From Actinomycetota bacterium (GTDB taxonomy: Bacteria; Actinomycetota; Thermoleophilia; RBG-16-64-13): a stretch of 38,309 nucleotides of DNA. The translations under genes and the position numbers were made by a program. Numbering within the stretch: the first letter of the stretch is position 1; each line of letters opens with the position of its first letter. Where the stretch lies: NCBI GenBank assembly GCA_023483915.1, contig JAMDEO010000148.1, positions 1 to 38,309 of the forward strand, read 5' to 3'. Below the pieces are notes generated by a model, which did not search any database, had not been told where the DNA came from, and worked only from the letters and a program-made list of their open reading frames with translations. Positions 17,162-25,191 of this stretch are shown here, piece by piece.

Positions 17162-18115
17162 CTACGCTTCGACGGTTGGGACCTGGCGGGCACGGGGCGT
17201 GGCAGGCGGATGGAATTCACCCGATTCCTGAAGCGCCAGGGTAATGCTCGTCTGCACGTGAGAGATGAGCGCTCGCGCAACTCCGGTGAGGGAGCGGTTT
17301 TTGCCCCGGATCATACTCAGTTGCCGGGTGAGCCCCTCCTCGATCTCAAGAATGGCGATCCCGTGGGTGTCGTCGGCGCTCAACGCCATGCGAGGTAACA
17401 CCGCCGCGCATAGACTCTGGCGCACGAAGCCTTTCGCCGATTCGAACGAACCTGTCTGATAGGCAACCCGGGGCTCAAATCCAACGCTGCGGCAGGCATT
17501 GATGAACTGTGCAGTGACTTTGAACGAATCCGCGGGAAAGGCGAATTCTTCATAGGCAAGCTCCGACAGGGCGATCCTGCCTCCTCCGGCGAGGCGGTGG
17601 CCCAGGGGCAGCGCCAAAAGCAGGTCTTCGGCAGCAAGCGGGATCACCTCAAGAGTTCCCGAGGAGCCCATGGCCGTCACCACGGCGAAGTCAACGGTGC
17701 CGTCAAGGACTGCCCGCTGCAGTTCGATGTCTCCGCCTTCGGACAATGACACCCGGACGCGAGGAAAGTCGCGTCTAAACGAAGCCAGCAATCGTGGCAT
17801 CAAGTAGGCCGCTACAGACGGGTTGCATCCAATATGTACTTCGCCACTCTCGACGCCCAAGTGCTCGCGCAAGACCCGGACAGCCTCGTCGGCGCGGAAC
17901 AGAACGGCCTGGGCAAGAGGCAGGAACAGCTCTCCATCCGGGGTAAGCATGATGCGCCGCCCGCCCCTATCGAAAAGTCGCGTCCCCAACTCCGTCTCGA
18001 GCCGCCGGATCTGGTAGCTCAGAGCAGGTTGTGAGATCCGAAGCACGTCGGCCGCCTTGGTGAAGCTGAGGGTGTCGGCAATGGCCACGTAGTACTTAAG
18101 CTGGACGAGTTCCAC
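17162..18115 (-). CDS. LysR-family transcriptional regulator
   Basis: A 317-residue LysR-type regulator. Residues about 1-60 form the winged helix-turn-helix (LKYYVAIADTLSFTKAADVLRISQPALSYQIRRLE). A linker helix follows, and from about residue 90 a periplasmic-binding-like co-inducer domain (VHIGCNPSVAAYLMPRLLASF). GTG 18115 is taken as the start because AGGAG lies 9 nt upstream of it; the TTG at 18124 would sit directly against that SD sequence. It is divergent from the EamA transporter at 18370. The AT-rich gap between them carries palindromes, so the regulator probably controls that exporter and itself. It ends 9 nt from ilvC on the opposite strand, so control of the ilv genes is less likely. 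The co-inducer is unknown. Confidence 0.9.
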   Translation of the reverse strand: MELVQLKYYVAIADTLSFTKAADVLRISQPALSYQIRRLETELGTRLFDRGGRRIMLTPDGELFLPLAQAVLFRADEAVRVLREHLGVESGEVHIGCNPSVAAYLMPRLLASFRRDFPRVRVSLSEGGDIELQRAVLDGTVDFAVVTAMGSSGTLEVIPLAAEDLLLALPLGHRLAGGGRIALSELAYEEFAFPADSFKVTAQFINACRSVGFEPRVAYQTGSFESAKGFVRQSLCAAVLPRMALSADDTHGIAILEIEEGLTRQLSMIRGKNRSLTGVARALISHVQTSITLALQESGEFHPPATPRARQVPTVEA

Positions 18116-18167
18116 GATCAGCAACTCCTATTGATAGCAGTCAGAGATCATAGCGCGCTTATGTAAA

Positions 18168-18219
18168 ACGATAAGAAGATTTTATATCATAAATCCAAAC
18201 AATATATTGGACTTATCGT
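18168..18219. promoter_or_regulatory. Probable LysR operator region: palindrome plus distant inverted repeat
   Basis: This AT-rich stretch, in otherwise GC-rich DNA, contains TTTAT-ATC-ATAAA (18181-18193), which fits the T-N11-A LysR box. It also contains an 8-bp inverted repeat, ACGATAAG (18168-18175) and CTTATCGT (18212-18219). It lies between the divergent lysR and eamA genes, immediately upstream of a putative eamA promoter. Confidence 0.5.
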
Positions 18220-18236
18220 CCTTGACGGGGTACACT
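18207..18236 (+). promoter_or_regulatory. Putative eamA promoter
   Basis: TTGGAC (18207-18212) and TACACT (18231-18236) are separated by 18 bp. The -35 overlaps the right arm of the inverted repeat, as expected for LysR-controlled promoters. The predicted leader is about 125 nt. Confidence 0.35.
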
Positions 18237-18318
18237 AACAATCGTCTAGCACTCGAATCGAACGATGTGGGAACCCCCCCTCCCGAATCGTGAGAGAGTT
18301 GAGTCGCTTTTCCCGCGA

Positions 18319-18353
18319 CATAGCCGGCTCCTCCCCCAATGGAGTCGGCTATG
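18319..18353 (+). ncRNA. Leader hairpin upstream of the EamA gene
   Basis: A 13-bp stem (CATAGCCGGCTCC with GGAGTCGGCTATG, one G-U/mismatch position) has a 9-nt loop. It ends 16 bp before ATG 18370 and is followed by a short CTACTTTT tract. It could act as an attenuator or cover the ribosome site. A conventional terminator is less likely because no gene precedes it on this strand. Confidence 0.45.
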
Positions 18354-18369
18354 CTACTTTTCAGGCTCC

Positions 18370-19335
18370 ATGGTCACAGACGTAACGAACAAACGCCGCA
18401 TGCTGCGCAACCCCGCCTCGGTGCTGGCGACGGTCCATCCTGGCCGCATTCGAGTGATGGCGGAGATCGGCCTGGGAATCGCCGGCGTTATTTGGGGCGT
18501 GAACTTCGTTCTGGTGAAATTCGCAATGGAGCACATGCCCGCTCTGTATTATCTGGGGCTCCGGTTTCTGGTGGCTGCAGTTCTCCTTGCTCCCTTCAGC
18601 GTGGCGCGGCTGAAGAAGCTCAACCGGGCGGGCTGGCTGCTAGGCATCGGAGTGGGTGCTCTGCTTTTTGCCGGGTTTGTCCTGCAAACCTATGGGCTGC
18701 GGATGACTTCCCCAGGAATCTCCGGCTTCTTGACAAGCCTCTATGTGATCATGGTCCCTCTCCTCTTGGGCCTTGTCTCAGGAAGGTGGCCGTCGCCCCT
18801 CGTGGGCGTTGGGGTAATCGTGGTTGTCGGCGGTCTGGCCTTGCTGTCACTCTACGGACGCATGGGCTTCGGCTGGGGTGAGGGGCTCACACTCCTGGCG
18901 ACCCTGTTCTGGGCGCTGCACATCCTCGGGGTGGACTACGGGAGCAACCGCATCTCTGCGATTGCCTTTGTCGAGCTCCAATTGGGGACCTGCGCCGTGC
19001 TTTCACTGATCTGCTCTTCCATCATCGAGCGACCCGGACTGTTCCCAGGCTGGGGAGCCACGGGGGCGGTTCTGTGGACAGGCATAATGGGTGGGGTTGT
19101 GGCTTATGTGTTGATGGTTCTGGGCCAGAGGTACACGCCACCAACGCTGGCGGGACTACTGATGAGCCTCGAGGCGGTGTTCGCGCTTATCGTCTCGATT
19201 GCGGTGGGCTACGACCATCTGACTTTGCGTGCGCTCGTGGGTTTCATCCTGGTGTTTGCGGGTACCACCGTTGCGCGGATGGGTTCGAAAAAGGAGCCGG
19301 AGATAGCGGCCGAGCCCGCGCCGCCGGCGCCGTAG
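18370..19335 (+). CDS. EamA/DMT-family membrane transporter
   Basis: A 321-residue inner-membrane protein with ten predicted helices in two EamA repeats of five. The first repeat begins AEIGLGIAGVIWGVNFVLVKFAM; the second begins near EGLTLLATLFWALHILGVDYGS. Family members export amino acids, metabolites or drugs; the substrate is not determined. The start is uncertain: ATG 18370 is used, but ATG 18400 or 18457 would also leave all helices intact, and the frame is open back to 18265. The C-terminus is a short Ala/Pro/Glu tail. It is divergent from a LysR regulator, a common arrangement for inducible exporters, and is preceded by a strong hairpin. A shorter, internally deleted relative lies at 1222-1479. 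Confidence 0.85.
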   Translation: MVTDVTNKRRMLRNPASVLATVHPGRIRVMAEIGLGIAGVIWGVNFVLVKFAMEHMPALYYLGLRFLVAAVLLAPFSVARLKKLNRAGWLLGIGVGALLFAGFVLQTYGLRMTSPGISGFLTSLYVIMVPLLLGLVSGRWPSPLVGVGVIVVVGGLALLSLYGRMGFGWGEGLTLLATLFWALHILGVDYGSNRISAIAFVELQLGTCAVLSLICSSIIERPGLFPGWGATGAVLWTGIMGGVVAYVLMVLGQRYTPPTLAGLLMSLEAVFALIVSIAVGYDHLTLRALVGFILVFAGTTVARMGSKKEPEIAAEPAPPAP

Positions 19336-19377
19336 GGAAAGGCGGGGCGGCGCCCGCCGCCGGGAGCACGTTACTTG

Positions 19378-19386
19378 TGCTATATA
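19378..19386 (+). promoter_or_regulatory. Extended -10 promoter of the small coiled-coil gene
   Basis: TGC-TATATA lies 25 bp before the TTG start at 19412, between the eamA stop and the RBS. It shares CTTGTGCTA with the ilvC upstream region. Confidence 0.45.
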
Positions 19387-19411
19387 AAGGGAGTGATCCA
19401 AGGAGGTCAGG

Positions 19412-19684
19412 TTGGAGAAGATCATCGGGAACCTCGACAAGGCCAAGTTGAAGCTTGATGAGGCTTTCTTCTACCTTGACGAGATAGAGGAACTCATCCA
19501 GGAAGACGAGCTGAACGCCGACGCCGGGGCCAAGGTTTCACAGGCGGCCGGAAGGCTTACGGCCGAGTTGTCTGCTCTGAGCAGCAGGGTTGCCGAGCTG
19601 GAAGATATCCTCACTGCCCTTGATAGCCAGGGCGGCGGCCCGGACGTGGGCGATTCGGTCAGCCAGGATAGACCCCGCGACTGA
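19412..19684 (+). CDS. Small coiled-coil protein of unknown function
   Basis: A 90-residue acidic, helical protein that I do not recognise. Residues about 1-65 have heptad-like Leu/Ile/Ala spacing (LDKAKLKLDEAFFYLDEIEELI, then AAGRLTAELSALSSRVAELEDIL), so a coiled coil or helical hairpin is likely. The last 20 residues are polar and disordered-looking. It has no signal peptide or membrane segment. The start is TTG, supported by AGGAGGT at 19401-19407, and an extended -10 lies upstream. It precedes the DUF523 gene by about 50 nt on the same strand. Confidence 0.7.
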   Translation: MEKIIGNLDKAKLKLDEAFFYLDEIEELIQEDELNADAGAKVSQAAGRLTAELSALSSRVAELEDILTALDSQGGGPDVGDSVSQDRPRD

Positions 19685-19733
19685 CTCCTCGAAAACCGTG
19701 GCCGACCATCCCGCATGTCAGCGGAGCGGCGAT

Positions 19734-20264
19734 GTGGGCGATAGCTCTCCGGTCCACCGGCCGCCATTGCTGGTGAGCGCTTGCCTTGTGGGCCTTCACA
19801 CACGGCTTGACGGCAGCGCCCGCAAATACCCCTCAGTCCTCTCTCTGGAGTCGCGCTATTGCTTGATTCCTGTTTGTCCGGAGCAACTTGGGGGGTCACC
19901 TACTCCGAGGGCTCCGGCAGAGCTGCTTGGCGGAGCAGGAGACGAGGTCCTGGAGGGCATGGCGGCGGCGGTCACCCCAGAGGGCTGCGACCTCTCCGAG
20001 ATCTTTGTGCGTGGAGCCACAGAGGTGCTGACCGTAGCGCACCTTACCGGGGCGAGAGCTGCCGTCCTCAAAGCCAGAAGCCCGTCCTGCGGAGTGGGAA
20101 CGACCTACGACGGTAGCTTCGGCCACAAGCTGCAGGCGGGCTCCGGTGTCACTGCGGCACTCCTCGAGCGTTCCGGGATAGCCCTCTTCACGGAGGAGGA
20201 CTGTGTGGCGCTCATGGAGCATCCAGATAGCCGTGAACGACCCGCTGAGGAGGGAATGCCGTGA
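19734..20264 (+). CDS. DUF523 family protein
   Basis: A roughly 176-residue DUF523 protein. Family blocks are LVSACLVGLHTRLDG (a conserved cysteine near the N-terminus), PVCPEQLGGSPTPRAPAE, AAVLKARSPSCGVGTTYDGSFG and the closing GSGVTAALLERSGIALFTEE. The cysteines in SACLVG, VCPEQ and SPSCG are the family's conserved ones and suggest a metal, Fe-S or thiol function, but no biochemical role is established. The start is uncertain: GTG 19734 has GGAG 7 nt upstream, while TTG 19767 would begin just before the first conserved block. Its stop overlaps the GTG of the next gene by 4 nt (GTGA), indicating coupling. Confidence 0.85.
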   Translation: MGDSSPVHRPPLLVSACLVGLHTRLDGSARKYPSVLSLESRYCLIPVCPEQLGGSPTPRAPAELLGGAGDEVLEGMAAAVTPEGCDLSEIFVRGATEVLTVAHLTGARAAVLKARSPSCGVGTTYDGSFGHKLQAGSGVTAALLERSGIALFTEEDCVALMEHPDSRERPAEEGMP

Positions 20265-20668
20265 CCATGACCCCGCATGTCGCCCTGGCGAATCTGATCA
20301 TCCAGTGTGTGCTTATAGTGTGGGTGGGAGTAGGGGCCTCGATCGCCGTCCGCCGGCGATATCGTCGTCATTGTCTGGTCATGCGCTCGGCTGTCGCCGC
20401 GCAGATCCTTTCGATAGGCATCATCATGGCACCCTCGCTGGCCAGATACATCTCTCACTGGTCGGGGTGGTCGCGGTTCACCATCGAATTGGTTGTGCAC
20501 CACTCTATGGGCGTGATCGTCCTGCTGCTGTTCATCTACATCAACCTGGCGTATCTCGGCGTGGTGAAGGCACCGCGCAGGACGCGCCCTTTCATGCTCA
20601 CAGCCTTGAGCTTCTGGACCGCATCCCTGGGATTGGGGATCTACCTGTTCTGGTACATCTGGCGCTAG
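20261..20668 (+). CDS. Four-helix membrane protein, DUF420-like
   Basis: A 135-residue integral membrane protein with about four hydrophobic helices: residues about 7-30, 42-60, 75-100 and 112-134. The third helix begins with a His-His pair (ELVVHHSMGVIVLLL), and the C-terminus ends in aromatic residues (LFWYIWR). Overall pattern and length resemble DUF420/CtaM-type proteins linked to haem-copper oxidase assembly. No oxidase gene is in the window, so I do not assign that role. GTG 20261 is the start, with GGAGGG about 7 nt upstream and a 4-nt overlap with the DUF523 stop. It converges on otsA with about 30 bp between. Confidence 0.65.
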   Translation: MTMTPHVALANLIIQCVLIVWVGVGASIAVRRRYRRHCLVMRSAVAAQILSIGIIMAPSLARYISHWSGWSRFTIELVVHHSMGVIVLLLFIYINLAYLGVVKAPRRTRPFMLTALSFWTASLGLGIYLFWYIWR

Positions 20669-20698
20669 ATGGCCGCCGCATCGCCGATAGTGAGCCGG

Positions 20699-22201
20699 CT
20701 ATCTCTCACTGGGGACGATGTTCTCATGATGCTCGGGGATATAGTCCTCGAGGAGAGGGAAGTCCTTTAGCTCCTTGTGTATGGCGGCCTGCATGAAGGA
20801 GTCAACCCACCAAAAGACGTCTTGACCATGCACGTTGCGACGGAGCCTTCGTATGCGATAACGGCGCTCTCCCGCCGGCATCCGAAACGCGTGGTACAGG
20901 GCATCCGCGGTCTGCTCGACGTCGTAGGGGTTGACTACCAAGGCGGAGCTGCCGAGTTGAGCTGCGGCGCCCGCAAACTGGCTCAGTATTAGCACCGAGG
21001 TCTCTTCAAGACTGCAGGCACAGTATTCCTTGGCCACAAGATTCATCCCATCTTTGAGAGGGGTGATAAGGGCGATATCCGAGGCTCGGTAGAACGCGAG
21101 AAGCTCGTCGGGCGGTAGGCTGCGGAAGAAGTAATGAATGGGCACCCAGCCAAGCTTTGAAAAGCGTCCGTTTATCTCGGCGACGAGTCTCTCGATCCTC
21201 ATCTTGAGCTCGTCGTATTCGGGGATCCCGGTCCGGCTCGGAATAACCACCTGGAAGTAGTGAATCCTCTCGTGAACCTCCGGGAATCTCTCCAAAAGGC
21301 TGGAGAAGGCCCGTAGCCTCTCGGGGATGCCTTTGGTGTAGTCTAGTCTGTCAATCCCGAGGACTATCTGCCTTCCGGCAAAACGTTCCTTTATTGACCG
21401 CACCCTCTCCTCGACCTCGGGTTGTCCGGCTCTCCCGGCGAAACCGGCTGCATCGATGCCGATGGGGAAGTTCCCCACGCGCATATCGCGGTCGTCAACA
21501 TGGACCACGTGCAGGTGTCCATCGGGACGAACCCTTGCGTTCTTCATCAACATTCGAACACACTGTAGGAAGTTGCGCCGGTCGCGAACGGTCTGAAAGC
21601 CGACTAGGTCATAGGCAAGCAAAGAAGTCAGCAACGCATGGCGCTCGGGCAGCTTCATAAAGATGTCTGGCGACGGAAATGGAATGTGGAGGAAATAGCC
21701 GAGGTTCGCTTGGCATCCCATCTCGCGCAGGTGATGTGCGACATCCGCCATCTGGTAGTCGTGAATCCACACAAAGTCGCCGTCTGTGCACTCACCCGCC
21801 AGCGTTTCGGCAAACTTCCGGTTCACCTTGACATATGTATGCCAGTACTCGGAGTCGAAGGTGGCGCGGCTTTGCAGGTCGTGAAACAGGGGCCACAGCG
21901 TCTCGTTGGAGTAGCCGTGGTAGTACTTGTCGACTTCCTCCTGGCTAAGTGATACCGGTCTCAGCTCATACCCCGCACCCCGCGAGGCATTGCGGAAGAT
22001 GTCGTCGATGCGGCTCACATTCTCCGTGACCCCTGACCAACCGATCCAGGTGCCACCTCGGTCGCGTAATACCGGGAGCAACGCGGTGACCAACCCTCCG
22101 GATCCCGGCTCGAGAGCCCACTTTTCCCCCTTCTTCAAGTGTCGCACGTAGGGCAAGCGGTTGGACACGACGATGAGACGACTGCTCGGTTGGGCGGTCA
22201 C
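20699..22201 (-). CDS. otsA: Alpha,alpha-trehalose-6-phosphate synthase (GT20)
   Basis: A 500-residue GT20 retaining glucosyltransferase making trehalose-6-phosphate from a nucleotide-glucose and glucose-6-phosphate in the cytoplasm. Visible family signatures are SNRLPY, GSGGL (33-37), WIGWSG, the substrate-binding HDYQ and [24 protein letters not shown], and the donor-site [19 protein letters not shown] start with GGAGG a few bases upstream. It is the last gene of the otsB-DUF5752-treT-otsA operon, 37 nt after treT. OtsB in the same operon dephosphorylates its product, so the compatible solute trehalose can be made by the OtsAB route alongside TreT. Confidence 0.96.
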   Translation of the reverse strand: MTAQPSSRLIVVSNRLPYVRHLKKGEKWALEPGSGGLVTALLPVLRDRGGTWIGWSGVTENVSRIDDIFRNASRGAGYELRPVSLSQEEVDKYYHGYSNETLWPLFHDLQSRATFDSEYWHTYVKVNRKFAETLAGECTDGDFVWIHDYQMADVAHHLREMGCQANLGYFLHIPFPSPDIFMKLPERHALLTSLLAYDLVGFQTVRDRRNFLQCVRMLMKNARVRPDGHLHVVHVDDRDMRVGNFPIGIDAAGFAGRAGQPEVEERVRSIKERFAGRQIVLGIDRLDYTKGIPERLRAFSSLLERFPEVHERIHYFQVVIPSRTGIPEYDELKMRIERLVAEINGRFSKLGWVPIHYFFRSLPPDELLAFYRASDIALITPLKDGMNLVAKEYCACSLEETSVLILSQFAGAAAQLGSSALVVNPYDVEQTADALYHAFRMPAGERRYRIRRLRRNVHGQDVFWWVDSFMQAAIHKELKDFPLLEDYIPEHHENIVPSER

Positions 22202-22238
22202 GTACCCTCCTTGGGTTCGGGGGTGATGTGCCGGCGAT

Positions 22239-23495
22239 CTAGCCTAGCTCGATGCGGTCTTCGTTGCCGTGTATCAAGGCGACCATCAGTGTGAGGTACT
22301 CGCGCAAGTGGCGGGTGATTAGGAAGTTCTGGCGGACGAGATCCCGAGCGGCGTGTCCTATCTGGCCGATCCGCCGACGCTCGAATAGAAGATAGCGAAT
22401 CCTCATCGCCGCTCCCTCTGGCGTTTCTACCAGGAATCCGGTGCGGTGGTTCATCAGTTGCAGTCTGATGCCCCCGGTGTTCCCCCCGATGACCGGCTTG
22501 CCTTTCCACATGGCCTCAGTCACCGTAAGGCCGAAGCCCTCACGAAGCGATTTTTGCAGAACGATGTCAGCGCCCGCTTGCAGGGCATTGATGGTTCGAT
22601 CAGTATAGTGCCCCGAGGATAACACGTGGATGTCGGGATCGCCCTCTGCCGCTTCGCGTACCTCGCTGAGTACCACATCCCCCTCGGGGTCGTCTGCAGC
22701 CCCGCCGCCTGCCAGAACCAGCTGTAGGCTGGGCACGAACTGCTTGGCAAGCGTATACGCGTGAATGACGCCAAGGGGATCCTTGAACCGGTCGAAACGC
22801 GACACTTGAAGAACGATGGGCCTCCTGGGATCTATGTTGAACTCCTCCAGGGTTTCCCGAACCACCTTGGCGGCAAGGGTGAGGTTCTTCTCACTCAAGG
22901 GGTCGATGCTTGGTGGGATGATGAAGACCGGATGTGGCATCGGTTGCGCAAAGGCGTCGAGCGAGAAGATGCTGGCGTCGTAGTCCACCACGTAATTCCT
23001 CAAGTACTTCCAAACGGGCCGGTACGGGTTACTGAGGTCGATATGGCACCGCCAGATCCACTTGCCAATCCGGTTGGGACAGTGCCTAAGAAGAGGGGCG
23101 GGCTGCGGATCGTGGATGAATACGATCTCGGCGGATTCCAGAATGGGCCTCAGCCGCTCCGCGTTTCTGGCATTCACCTCTTCATAGACCCGAAGCAAGG
23201 TCTCTGGTATCCGAATGTTCTTGCCTTGCAGGGCGTTGTGGAACGACTTGGTGCACACGTAGAAGTCTTCGTTGCCCTCGATGACCTCCCAACGGGTGTC
23301 GATGCCCAATTCCTGCATCAGGGGCACCAGCTTCTCCAGGATCTCGGCGACACCTCCTCCTTTCCTGGTGGAGTTCACGTGGACAACCCTCTGCCCCGTG
23401 AGCAAGGAGGCGAGTTGGCGGAGTTGTTGGATAGCGTCTTCGCCGGCGTGGTCCGCGTAGCGCTCGAGAAGAGTCTGCAAGGATTTATCAGCCAT
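22239..23495 (-). CDS. treT: Trehalose glycosyltransferring synthase (GT4)
   Basis: A 418-residue GT4 glycosyltransferase of the TreT type, which reversibly joins NDP-glucose and glucose to give trehalose. It has the N-terminal VVHVNSTRKGGGVAEIL acceptor loop, FIHDPQPAPLL, WRCHIDLSNP, the IDPLSEKN hinge, VSRFDRFKDPLGVIHAY, and the donor-site pair LREGFGLTVTEAMWKGKPVIGG, where the two glutamates of the EX7E motif bind the nucleotide sugar. ATG 23495 has GGAGA 6 nt upstream and overlaps the preceding DUF5752-like gene by 8 nt. A GT-B fold and cytoplasmic location are expected. Confidence 0.92.
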   Translation of the reverse strand: MADKSLQTLLERYADHAGEDAIQQLRQLASLLTGQRVVHVNSTRKGGGVAEILEKLVPLMQELGIDTRWEVIEGNEDFYVCTKSFHNALQGKNIRIPETLLRVYEEVNARNAERLRPILESAEIVFIHDPQPAPLLRHCPNRIGKWIWRCHIDLSNPYRPVWKYLRNYVVDYDASIFSLDAFAQPMPHPVFIIPPSIDPLSEKNLTLAAKVVRETLEEFNIDPRRPIVLQVSRFDRFKDPLGVIHAYTLAKQFVPSLQLVLAGGGAADDPEGDVVLSEVREAAEGDPDIHVLSSGHYTDRTINALQAGADIVLQKSLREGFGLTVTEAMWKGKPVIGGNTGGIRLQLMNHRTGFLVETPEGAAMRIRYLLFERRRIGQIGHAARDLVRQNFLITRHLREYLTLMVALIHGNEDRIELG

Positions 23496-24162
23496 TGCGG
23501 TTCTCCAATTGAGCGCCCTTTCCGAAGTAGCGGGCGAATAAACCGGTCAAACGCGCACGCAGATCGTGAAGTGACTCAAAATACGGATCGACTTCGGCGA
23601 TCTTCCGGCAAACTTCTTCGTATCCGCCTCCCTCCCCGCAAAGCCACGCCCGAAAGTCGTCGATGCCAACCGGGTCTCTGCGGCGCGCATCAATGAAATG
23701 GTAGAAGATGCTGCCGACTGACATCTGAGGCACGGCAACCGCCAACTCAGCCGGGTCGGCCAGGAGGCGATAGGTGTCAAAGACAACAATGACCGACCGC
23801 ACGAAAGAGAATTGTTGGTCCGGCCTGGTGAATAGGATCAACTCCGTCTCATCCAAGCGCGACTCGATTACATCGAGGAGTTCCTGGCGCAGGTCTTCGA
23901 GGTTGGCGTAATCGGCCGGATCTATAGCCGACAGACGCTCGGCCGCGGTGCTGTCGTGAAGACTCTCGAAGCACCAAGACGCGAAGTCGTTGTTGTACTC
24001 CAGGTTGGAGAACTGAGGTCGCATCAAAGTGCCCCAGAAATGATGATATATGCAGCCAGGGTGCACATCCCGCAAGATGTCACGCAATTCCCGGAGCGTT
24101 TGCGCACGTCGGCCGGTCGCAATGTGGGCCAGCGCGCAGTCTTTGATGGCAAATTCCCGCAC
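23488..24162 (-). CDS. DUF5752-like protein in the trehalose operon
   Basis: A 224-residue soluble protein resembling the uncharacterised DUF5752 family, whose members I recall near trehalose genes. The assignment is from memory of the pattern HIATGRRAQTLRELRDIL followed by IYHHFWGTL. The chain contains an internal duplication. The segment IYHHF...DFASWCFES...LSAIDPADYANLEDLRQELLDVIESRL (about residues 38-103) is matched by IFYHF...DFRAWLCGE...IAEVDPYFESLHDLRARLTGLFARYF (about 152-216). There is no signal peptide or membrane helix. GTG start with AGAGGTG upstream. It lies 15 nt after otsB and overlaps treT by 8 nt, so it is made together with the trehalose enzymes and may regulate or scaffold them. 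Confidence 0.75.
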   Translation of the reverse strand: MREFAIKDCALAHIATGRRAQTLRELRDILRDVHPGCIYHHFWGTLMRPQFSNLEYNNDFASWCFESLHDSTAAERLSAIDPADYANLEDLRQELLDVIESRLDETELILFTRPDQQFSFVRSVIVVFDTYRLLADPAELAVAVPQMSVGSIFYHFIDARRRDPVGIDDFRAWLCGEGGGYEEVCRKIAEVDPYFESLHDLRARLTGLFARYFGKGAQLENRNG

Positions 24163-24177
24163 GACACCTCTTTCCAG

Positions 24178-25014
24178 CTAGGAGCGCTCGTTCTCCCTTG
24201 GATTACCCCCGGCGGCCTCGACCCTAATCATGCGGCCCGTCGTAGTCAGGAAGTCCGCCACCTCCTCGGTGTTGATCAAGCGGAATGCCGCGCTTGTGGA
24301 ACGCCTGGCTGCGCCCACGATGACGCACACCCCCCATCCGGCGGCGGCCTCGAACATGTCTTCATCCGTGAGGTCATCGCCGATCACGACGGGGCACAGC
24401 TCTTCGCGACTGCATCCCAGGTGGGAAACGATCCACAGCAGGGCGTCGCCTTTGCCCCAGTCGAGTTTGGGTCGCAGTTCATGCACGCACTTTCCTGCCG
24501 TCACGCGAAGGGAAGGATAGCCAGCGGCCACCTCTTTGACCACCTTCCCGATGAGTGCCTCATCCTTCATGCCGGCGAGGCGATAGTGCACCGACAGGGA
24601 GAGTTCTTTCATCTCCAACACGACCCCGTGGGTGGAGCCCAGCGCGTCACGCAGCCTGCGGCCGGCCGATTCGAGATCATTTCGGAACTCGTCCCCCAGT
24701 CTTAAGTCCAAGCCGGAGCCTGGCGGGCCGGATATCCGGTAACCGTGATCTCCTGCATAGAAAAGGCCGGACAGGCCAACGCGCCGTTTCAGGTCGGGAA
24801 GGGATCGCCCAGATAGCACGCACACCAAATGCCGCTGCTGCAGGTTCTCAAGGATAGGCCGGCTTTCTGCAGGCAAATCCGCCAGGTCGGGGTGAGACGT
24901 AATGGGGGCGAGTGTCCCGTCGAAGTCGAGAAAGAAGCCGATCCTTCTTCTGCCGATGATATTCTCCATGGAAGAGAACGATGTAAGAGCAGAAGGTAGC
25001 TGGTCAACGTTCAT
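24178..25014 (-). CDS. otsB: Trehalose-6-phosphate phosphatase
   Basis: A 278-residue HAD-superfamily phosphatase converting trehalose-6-phosphate to trehalose. Motif I is FFLDFDGTLAP (nucleophile Asp30, acid Asp32), motif II is LSGRS (68-71), followed by the family GDHGY block. The C-terminal motif IV is GDDLTDEDMF (212-221). The inserted cap domain lies between about residues 100 and 190. First gene of the trehalose operon; ATG 25014 is used, with Met16 as a less likely alternative. The 177-bp gap to the divergent RRM gene should hold promoters for both. Confidence 0.93.
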   Translation of the reverse strand: MNVDQLPSALTSFSSMENIIGRRRIGFFLDFDGTLAPITSHPDLADLPAESRPILENLQQRHLVCVLSGRSLPDLKRRVGLSGLFYAGDHGYRISGPPGSGLDLRLGDEFRNDLESAGRRLRDALGSTHGVVLEMKELSLSVHYRLAGMKDEALIGKVVKEVAAGYPSLRVTAGKCVHELRPKLDWGKGDALLWIVSHLGCSREELCPVVIGDDLTDEDMFEAAAGWGVCVIVGAARRSTSAAFRLINTEEVADFLTTTGRMIRVEAAGGNPRENERS

Positions 25015-25073
25015 GAATTCGACTCTCTATGCAGTGGAGAATAAGTCGTTGTATTTGTGATACACGAATCAGG

Positions 25074-25079
25074 TATGAT
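25074..25079 (+). promoter_or_regulatory. Possible -10 of the RRM gene, with a long leader
   Basis: TATGAT lies about 113 bp upstream of ATG 25192; a weak TTGTAT is 19 bp further upstream. The predicted leader of about 105 nt contains a hairpin (25096-25103 with 25117-25126) and a 10-bp palindrome ACGCATGCGT (25153-25162), as often seen for cold-inducible RNA-binding protein genes. Confidence 0.3.
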
Positions 25080-25191
25080 TGGAAAGCATCGATAGGAAGC
25101 TCTCCCCGCGACGTGCAGAGTGCTTCATCTACTCGTCCGCAGGTGCATCCGAACGCATGCGTCTCTGTCATTGGTATCTGTGGAGGATACG

